A DNA stretch of 8,593 nucleotides, taken from positions 1-8,593 of the forward strand of contig JAJYKO010000179.1 in NCBI GenBank assembly GCA_021788565.1, in the 5' to 3' direction. Shown in pieces: positions 1-4,962 of this stretch; position 1 is the first letter of the stretch, and each line of letters opens with the position of its first letter. The DNA is from Chloroflexota bacterium (lineage in GTDB: Bacteria; Chloroflexota; UBA6077). Position numbers and translations under genes: made by a program. The notes beneath the pieces are model-generated. The model saw only the letters and a program-made list of their open reading frames with translations, did not search any database and was not told the origin of the DNA.

Positions 1-639
1 GAGTGCCTGCCCCCACTGGCTCTGTGTAGGCCCCAGCTTCACCGTATCCAGCTTCGCCTGCGCCGCCTCCACGTTGGCCCTCGCGCTATCCACCTGAGCC
101 TGCGCCGCCTGCAGTTGCTCCTCCCTGGCGCCCTTCCTCAGCAGGTCCAGCCTGGCCTGCGCGGACTCCACAGCCAATTGCGCCTGCGCCACCTGCTCGG
201 CCCGAGGTCCAGCCTGCAGGCTCGCGTACTTGGCCTGAGCCGCTGCCAGGTTCGCCTGGGTCTGGGACAGCTGCGCCTTCAGCGATCCAGCGTCCAGCTC
301 AGCGATCACGTCCCCCTTCCTCACCTTGCTGCCCACATCCACGTTCAGTTTCTCGATCCTGCCGGTCCCTTTAGGCAGGACACTCACCTGGCTGGCGGCC
401 TTCACGTCGCCGCTGTAGGAGAGGCTGGCGCTAATCGGACCCCGGGTCACCTGCGCCGTTCGGACCGTCACCGCCGCGGCCTGAGCAGGAGCCGTCTGTT
501 GCGCAGACTGTTGCCCCGCCGCCATGAAGCGGTAGCCGTAGATGCCCAGCGCCGCCAGGGACACCGCCACTGCCGCCAAGAGTATCCATCGATTCCGGTT
601 ACCCTGCCGCACGCCTCCGGCCACGATCTCTGCCTGCAT
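1..639 (-). CDS. HlyD/AcrA-type RND efflux adaptor (membrane fusion protein), 3' end outside window
   Basis: The first 213 codons of a periplasmic adaptor, which would link the RND pump encoded just upstream to an outer-membrane or outer-envelope partner. ATG at 639-637 is supported by GGAG seven bases upstream. Visible architecture: short basic N-terminus, one membrane anchor at about residues 18-36, an Ala/Gln-rich linker, then a first lipoyl half-motif at about 74-116 (GTGRIEKLNVDVGSKVRKGD, followed by VIAELD), then an alpha-helical hairpin from about 118 onward, very rich in Ala, Gln and Glu. There is no lipobox Cys, so anchoring is by the N-terminal helix rather than lipid. The hairpin contains internal repeats beginning at G144-P-R, G170-A-R and G203-P-T. 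The second lipoyl half, beta-barrel and membrane-proximal domain lie beyond the left edge. The gene begins 92 bases after the pump stop codon, most likely in the same transcript. Family assignment is firm; the transported substrate is unknown. Confidence 0.9.
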   Translation of the reverse strand, partial: MQAEIVAGGVRQGNRNRWILLAAVAVSLAALGIYGYRFMAAGQQSAQQTAPAQAAAVTVRTAQVTRGPISASLSYSGDVKAASQVSVLPKGTGRIEKLNVDVGSKVRKGDVIAELDAGSLKAQLSQTQANLAAAQAKYASLQAGPRAEQVAQAQLAVESAQARLDLLRKGAREEQLQAAQAQVDSARANVEAAQAKLDTVKLGPTQSQWGQAL

Positions 640-674
640 TGCCCTTCTCCTCTCTTTGAGCCCGCCCGAGAACT

Positions 675-702
675 CACCACCAAGTCACCAAGAACACCAA
701 GG
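675..702. repeat. short tandem CTTGGTG repeat
   Basis: Read on the minus strand, three copies of a CTTGGTG-like unit follow each other with a spacing of eight to nine bases (CTTGGTGTT, CTTGGTGA, CTTGGTGGTG). It lies in the gap between the pump stop codon and the adaptor ribosome-binding site. It resembles short intergenic repeats of the 'accaagacaccaag' kind that I recall from many environmental bacterial genomes, but I cannot confirm copies elsewhere in this genome. No coding potential is apparent. Confidence 0.5.
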
Positions 703-731
703 AACTCTAAGTACGTGGTTCCTCAAATACC

Positions 732-3700
732 CTACGGGTCGTCATGCCCGCGAAAGCGGGCATCTAAACGGCCCCGGTTTTCATGCAGACCCTGAATCCC
801 CGCTTCCGCGGGGACAACCAGTACGGATCCGTTGATCTGGTGATTGGTGCGCACCTTCACCGTCACGGGAACAGGCTCGGCCGTCCACTTCTCGAACCCG
901 CCCGTTCCCAGGTTCACCTGATGCGCCACGACAGGCCCTGTCTGGGCGGCCGCTGCGGCATGGGCTGTTCGAGTCCCTCGCCTGAACCTGGCCGCCACCC
1001 ACTCCTGAATGTCGTCCATCACCGTGTAGCCAGCGGGCACCACCACAAGCGTGAGCAACGTGGAGGTGAGGAGTCCGCCTATCACCACGATCCCCATGGG
1101 GGCCCTCGTGGAGGCACCTTCGCCAAGCTTCGAGGCCACGGGCAACATGGCACACACCATCGCTGCTGTCGTCATGAGGATAGGCCGAAGCCTGGTCGGG
1201 CCTGCCTCCAGCAACGCCTCCAGTCGCGAGTATCCTCGGGTCCTCAACGTATTCGTATAGTCCACCAGCAGGATACCGTTCTTGGTTACGAGCCCCATCA
1301 GCATGATCATTCCTACCATGGACATGATGTTGAGGGTGTCGCCGGTGATGGCGAGGGCCCCAATTGCCCCAACAGAGGCCAACGGCATCGCGCCCATAAT
1401 TACCAGCGGGTAGGTCAGGGAGTTGAACAGCGCTACCATCAGCATGTACATGAGCACCACGGAGAAGACCAACGCCAGCCCCAGGGAGCCGAAGGCGTCA
1501 TCCTGCTGTTCCGACTCGCCGCCCAGGGAAATCTTGTACCCATCGGGCAGAGCCAGCTTGTTGACAGCCTTCTTGATGTCCTCGGCTACGTCGCCAGAGG
1601 GTCGCCCTCCCGTCAGCCCAGCCCCAACGTCGACACGCCGTGTCCGGTCCGTGCGTGTGATCTCAGCCGGCCCGTCGGCCGGGACCAGCTTCGCCACCTG
1701 GTCCAGCTTGACCCGAGCCCCCGTGGGAGTGGTCAGCGGGATGTCCGGGATCGCGGTGAGCTCAGAGCCCGCGGCGGTCGCGTACAGGACTCGAATATCC
1801 ACCTTATCCTCGTTCTCCCGGCGCAGTTCTGTCGCCACCGTGCCATCTATAGCCGTTCGCACCGCGGATGCGACCTGCGCGGTGGTAAGCCCCAGGTCTG
1901 CCAGCTTGGCGTGGTCAATCTCCACCCGCATTTCGGGAGCCCCCGCCACGGCGCTGTTGGTTACATCCACGGTGCCGGAGGTCTTGCGAACGATATCCTC
2001 TACCTGGCCCGCCAGCTTCGTCAGGACGGCCATGTCCGAGCCTTTGATCGAGACAGTGATCGGCTGCGCACTCCCGCCTCCAAACATGCTGGACGGGCCA
2101 GCCTGACCCTTCATTCCTGGAATCTTGGCAATCATCGAGCGGACATCCGCGGCAACCTGGTTAACGCTACGCGTGCGCTGCGACAGAGGCTTCAAATTCA
2201 CGTATATGGTGCTCTTCCCCGCGGAGGAACTCCCGACTATGGAGATGAGGCTGTCCACCTCGGGGAGGGCCGCGATCTGCTTCTCCAGCCCCTGGGTTGC
2301 CCTGCTGGTCGCCTCTAGTGTGGTACCCGCGGGCATCTGAATCTGAGTGGTAAACTTTCCGTCATCGGACTGAGCCATGAATTCAAAGCCGACCGCACCA
2401 AGCCCGACTAGGGCGATGCCGCTCACGAAGGCAAGGAAGCCGGCAAACAGCACTAGCCAGCGCAGCCGAAGTGCTAGTTCCAGCATGCGTCCGTAGCCGC
2501 GCGAGAGCGCCTCGTAGCCGGCCTCCCACCGCCGCCAGACTGGGGCGAGCGGTGAGCGCTCCTCGTCGCCAGCGGTCAGCCACCGCGAGGCGAGCATCGG
2601 TGTCAGCGTAAACGACATCAGCAGTGAGAAGAGCGTCGCCGTGACTATAGCGCCGCTGAACTCCTTGAAGAACTGGGAGGTCATTCCCGTCGAAAACGCG
2701 AGGGGTAAGTACACCACCACATCCACCAGCGTGATGGCAACCGCCGCGGCCCCGATCTCCGCTCGGCCCTTCACCGCCGCGGACCACGGGCTCTCCCCCA
2801 GCTTCATGTGGCGGTAGATGTTTTCAAGAATCACGATGGAGTCATCCACCAGGATACCGATCGTGAGGGACAGCCCCATCATGCTCATGAAGTTCATCGA
2901 GAACCCGAGAGCCCAGATCACACCGAAGGTCGCCACTAGTGACGTAGGTATCGAGATCAGCACGATCAGGGTAGAGCGCCAGGTATGAAGGAAGAGCAGC
3001 AGGACGAGCGCCACGATCAACACCGCGTCGCTAAGGCTACCTTGCACGCCGTCCAGCGATTGCCGCACAAACTCCGCATTGTCGATCACAACCGAATACT
3101 GCACACCGGCCGGCAGAGTCGGGGCGAGACTCTTCATGGCCTTCTGAACGCCCTGCGAGACCGAAACTGTGTTGGCGGTTTGCTGCTTCTGGACCAGAAT
3201 CGCGATGCCGTCCCTTCCGTCGATGCGGCTCAGAGCTGTCCCCTTCTTGAAACCGTCTTCGACGGTCGCCACGTCCCCGAGCCTGACCACGCCACCGTTG
3301 GGTGTGACCGACAGTACCAAATCCCCGATCTGATCGATCTCCTGGTAGAGGCCGTAAACGCGCACGCTGAACTGGCTGTCCCCGTCCTCGACGAATCCAC
3401 CTGGGACCGACAGGTTCGCCGCCGAAAGGGCGCCAGTCACCTGAGAGAGCGAGATTCCCCTCGCATCCAATTTGCCTCGGTCGATCCTGACCTGGATCTC
3501 CCGCTCGCGTCCCCCCCATAGTTGAACAGATGACACTCCCGGGACCGCTTCCAGCTTCGGGCGAATGACGCCGTCCACCAACTGGTACACGCCGTCAGGG
3601 TTGCCATCCCAGCTTACCCCGGCGACCATAATCGGTTCGTCGCTCATGCTGAACTTCATGACCGACGGGCTCTTGGCATCGCCTGGCAGGCTGGCTCGAA

Positions 3701-4043
3701 CGACGTTGACCCGCCTTTCAACGTCCTGCGCGACCGCGTCAGGGTCGGAGCCCACATCAAACTCCAGGATGGAGAGGCTGTATCCGTCTCCGGCTGTCGA
3801 GCTGAGCTTCTTCAGACCTGGGGTGCTCGCCAGCGCGTCCTCGATCGGCTTGGTGACACGAGACTCGACTTCTCGCGGGCCGGCACCTGGATAGGCGACC
3901 TGGACGGCGATGACTGGGATCTTCACGTTGGGCCAGAGGTCCACCGCCATCGCCCTATAGGCGACCGCGCCGCCCATCATGATCGCGAGAACCGCCATAA
4001 GGATCAGGAGCGGGCGCTTGATCGAGATAGATGTCAACCACAT
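732..4043 (-). CDS. RND-family multidrug/solute efflux transporter (HAE1/AcrB-like)
   Basis: A 1103-residue inner-membrane proton-driven efflux pump. Twelve membrane segments are visible at about residues 11-31, 337-354, 360-380, 386-408, 434-454, 463-485, 529-550, 853-874, 877-899, 904-928, 953-973 and 981-1003, with the two large extracytoplasmic loops expected of AcrB-type pumps (about 32-336 and 551-852). The proton relay is intact: D400 and D401 in GILVDDSIVILEN (AcrB D407/D408), K921 in GLVTKNGILLVDY (AcrB K940) and R953 in RLRPILMTT (AcrB R971). ATG at 4043-4041 is preceded by AGAGG six bases upstream and GGGAGGAGG further up; the protein starts directly with the usual cytoplasmic stub of TM1. 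After TM12 a polar tail of about 100 residues follows, and residues from about 1074 to the end are encoded by the REP-like repeat. The adaptor gene follows downstream. Substrate is not predictable; the same family includes drug, surfactant and lipid exporters. Confidence 0.95.
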   Translation of the reverse strand: MWLTSISIKRPLLILMAVLAIMMGGAVAYRAMAVDLWPNVKIPVIAVQVAYPGAGPREVESRVTKPIEDALASTPGLKKLSSTAGDGYSLSILEFDVGSDPDAVAQDVERRVNVVRASLPGDAKSPSVMKFSMSDEPIMVAGVSWDGNPDGVYQLVDGVIRPKLEAVPGVSSVQLWGGREREIQVRIDRGKLDARGISLSQVTGALSAANLSVPGGFVEDGDSQFSVRVYGLYQEIDQIGDLVLSVTPNGGVVRLGDVATVEDGFKKGTALSRIDGRDGIAILVQKQQTANTVSVSQGVQKAMKSLAPTLPAGVQYSVVIDNAEFVRQSLDGVQGSLSDAVLIVALVLLLFLHTWRSTLIVLISIPTSLVATFGVIWALGFSMNFMSMMGLSLTIGILVDDSIVILENIYRHMKLGESPWSAAVKGRAEIGAAAVAITLVDVVVYLPLAFSTGMTSQFFKEFSGAIVTATLFSLLMSFTLTPMLASRWLTAGDEERSPLAPVWRRWEAGYEALSRGYGRMLELALRLRWLVLFAGFLAFVSGIALVGLGAVGFEFMAQSDDGKFTTQIQMPAGTTLEATSRATQGLEKQIAALPEVDSLISIVGSSSAGKSTIYVNLKPLSQRTRSVNQVAADVRSMIAKIPGMKGQAGPSSMFGGGSAQPITVSIKGSDMAVLTKLAGQVEDIVRKTSGTVDVTNSAVAGAPEMRVEIDHAKLADLGLTTAQVASAVRTAIDGTVATELRRENEDKVDIRVLYATAAGSELTAIPDIPLTTPTGARVKLDQVAKLVPADGPAEITRTDRTRRVDVGAGLTGGRPSGDVAEDIKKAVNKLALPDGYKISLGGESEQQDDAFGSLGLALVFSVVLMYMLMVALFNSLTYPLVIMGAMPLASVGAIGALAITGDTLNIMSMVGMIMLMGLVTKNGILLVDYTNTLRTRGYSRLEALLEAGPTRLRPILMTTAAMVCAMLPVASKLGEGASTRAPMGIVVIGGLLTSTLLTLVVVPAGYTVMDDIQEWVAARFRRGTRTAHAAAAAQTGPVVAHQVNLGTGGFEKWTAEPVPVTVKVRTNHQINGSVLVVPAEAGIQGLHENRGRLDARFRGHDDP
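741..820. repeat. REP-like double-hairpin intergenic repeat
   Basis: Two hairpin arms lie in inverted orientation. Arm one is a perfect 7-bp stem with a GAAA loop (TGCCCGC at 745-751, GCGGGCA at 756-762). Arm two is a 6-bp stem with a TTCC loop (CCCCGC at 798-803, GCGGGG at 808-813). The arms are also imperfect reverse complements of each other (GTCATGCCCGCGAAAGCGGG against GTTGTCCCCGCGGAAGCGGG), so the whole element can fold as one longer structure. This is the typical form of a dispersed bacterial repeat whose translation gives 'VPAEAGIQ...DARFRGHD'. It overlaps the 3' end of the pump gene and provides that gene's last codons. In the transcript it could stabilise the upstream message or reduce read-through into the adaptor. 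Confidence 0.8.
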
Positions 4044-4169
4044 GGCTTGCCTCTCTGCCTCCTCCCACAGAAACTCGCGCGGGAGATCGCCGCCGTTCCG
4101 CGACTACTCTGTCGTGGCACAGGGTAGCGAACAGGAGTGTTAGCGCCATCAGACGAAGGATGAATCGCA

Positions 4170-4204
4170 CATAAGAAGAAAGGACCGCCGCTGAGGCAGT
4201 CCTT
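4170..4204 (-). terminator. candidate rho-independent terminator
   Basis: On the minus strand a hairpin forms from AAGGAC pairing with GTCCTT (4199-4204 with 4180-4185), one mismatch, and GCC pairing with GGC, around a 5-base loop. It is followed directly by a pyrimidine, T-rich run (TTTCTTCTT, including the last stem bases). It lies about 93 bases after the response-regulator stop and 136 bases before the pump start, so it would end the sensory operon. The T-run is interrupted by C, so strength is uncertain; it could also act as a leader attenuator for the pump transcript if that starts upstream of it. Confidence 0.55.
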
Positions 4205-4227
4205 ATCGCTTGAGGTCGTATAAGAGG

Positions 4228-4245
4228 CTACAACAATTGTTGTAG
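4228..4245. promoter_or_regulatory. perfect 18-bp palindrome, candidate operator (NarL-like 7-2-7 layout)
   Basis: CTACAACAATTGTTGTAG is a perfect inverted repeat in the region between the response-regulator gene and the pump gene. Its core reads TACAACA-AT-TGTTGTA: two inverted heptamers starting TAC and ending GTA, separated by two bases, which is the spacing known for NarL 7-2-7 sites. Only the outer TAC/GTA and the sixth base agree with the E. coli NarL heptamer consensus, so the match is in layout more than in sequence. It is AT-rich relative to its surroundings. Binding by the neighbouring regulator is inference. I could not identify a convincing -35/-10 pair in 4044-4296. Confidence 0.5.
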
Positions 4246-4250
4246 TGGGT

Positions 4251-4286
4251 CTCGGACTGGTCGGACGCGTCGGACAGGTCAGACGA
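4251..4286. repeat. four-copy degenerate 9-bp tandem repeat
   Basis: On the plus strand four consecutive 9-base units read CTCGGACTG, GTCGGACGC, GTCGGACAG and GTCAGACGA. The shared core is GTCGGAC. They start five bases after the 18-bp palindrome and end just before the response-regulator stop codon. The nine-base period puts successive copies slightly under one helical turn apart. They could be a binding array or a chance low-complexity stretch; length is too short to decide. Confidence 0.4.
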
Positions 4287-4296
4287 AGCAGGCCTG

Positions 4297-4962
4297 CTAC
4301 GCTTGCTCCGAAGAGTCCAGTGTTGCCAGGCCCTCCCGCAGCGCATAGAGCGCCGCCTCTGTTCGGCTGGCCAGGTGCAGCTTGCCCAGGATGTTGCTGA
4401 CGTGGGTACGGACCGTCGCCTCGCTGATCACCATCCCGTCGGCGATCTGCCGGTTGCTCATCCCTTTGGCGAGCATCCGAACCACCTCAACCTCTCTATC
4501 CGTGAGCGGATCCGGCGATGTGGGCCGTCCACCAGGGTGAGACAGCTCGTGCAGCAGCTTTCTGGCGATGGCTGGATGGAGGGAGGCCTGTCCGAGGTGG
4601 ACGCGGTGGATGGCTTCCACCAGCTCCTCGGGGCTGGAATCCTTCAGCAAGTAGCCCAGAGCACCGGCCTTAATTGCTGGAAACACCTTCTCGTCGGCAG
4701 CGAAGCTGGTGAGAACCAGGATCCGCGCCGAAGGCTGTCGGGCCACGATCTGATTGATGGCTTCGATGCCATCCATCTTCGGCATCACCATATCCATCAG
4801 TATCACATCGGGCCGCAACTTCTCAGCCAGCGCGACAGCCTGCTGGCCATCCCCTGCCTCGCCCACGACCTCGATCTCCGCTTCAGTGGCCAGGAGGGCC
4901 TTGATCCCTCGGCGAACGATGGCATGGTCGTCAGTGATCAACACACGGATCTTCTCGCTCAT
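4297..4962 (-). CDS. NarL/FixJ-family response regulator (REC + LuxR-type HTH)
   Basis: A 221-residue DNA-binding response regulator. The receiver domain covers about residues 4-122: acidic pair D11-D12, phospho-acceptor D57 in VILMDMVMPKMDG, conserved T85 and K107. A short linker leads to a LuxR-type helix-turn-helix at about 152-213 (LTDREVEVVRMLAKGMSNRQ, then IADGMVISEATVRTHVSNI), complete for this family, whose usual length is 210-225. The start ATG at 4962-4960 is fixed by GGAGGT six bases upstream and by its ATGA overlap with the kinase stop codon, so the pair is probably translationally coupled. It should be phosphorylated by the adjacent HisKA_3 kinase. Likely targets include its own operon and, by position, the efflux operon downstream, where a NarL-type palindrome is present. 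The regulon is inference; the family call is secure. Confidence 0.95.
   Translation of the reverse strand: MSEKIRVLITDDHAIVRRGIKALLATEAEIEVVGEAGDGQQAVALAEKLRPDVILMDMVMPKMDGIEAINQIVARQPSARILVLTSFAADEKVFPAIKAGALGYLLKDSSPEELVEAIHRVHLGQASLHPAIARKLLHELSHPGGRPTSPDPLTDREVEVVRMLAKGMSNRQIADGMVISEATVRTHVSNILGKLHLASRTEAALYALREGLATLDSSEQA

Noticed and set aside
115..795. 226-codon plus-strand frame opposite the adaptor
   Set aside because: Low-complexity Arg/Leu-rich translation antisense to a clear HlyD-type protein; it also runs through the REP-like repeat.
741..820. Reading the double hairpin as a rho-independent terminator of the pump gene
   Set aside because: There is no T-run after either stem on the minus strand, the arms resemble a dispersed repeat, and the element lies inside the reading frame.
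2208..2234. Walker A-like GSSSAGKS at pump residues 604-611
   Set aside because: It sits in the extracytoplasmic porter region of an RND protein, where nucleotide binding is not expected; a Ser/Gly-rich chance match.
783..2318. 511-codon open frame on the plus strand
   Set aside because: It lies wholly antisense to the RND gene, has a composition typical of a GC-rich shadow frame (Arg, His, Gly rich), no recognisable domain and no ribosome-binding site.
3955..4170. 71-codon minus-strand frame with a signal-peptide-like start (MRFILRLMALTLLFATL)
   Set aside because: It runs into the pump gene in another frame, becomes charged and low-complexity after the start, and lacks a good ribosome-binding site. 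A leader peptide remains possible but I cannot support it.
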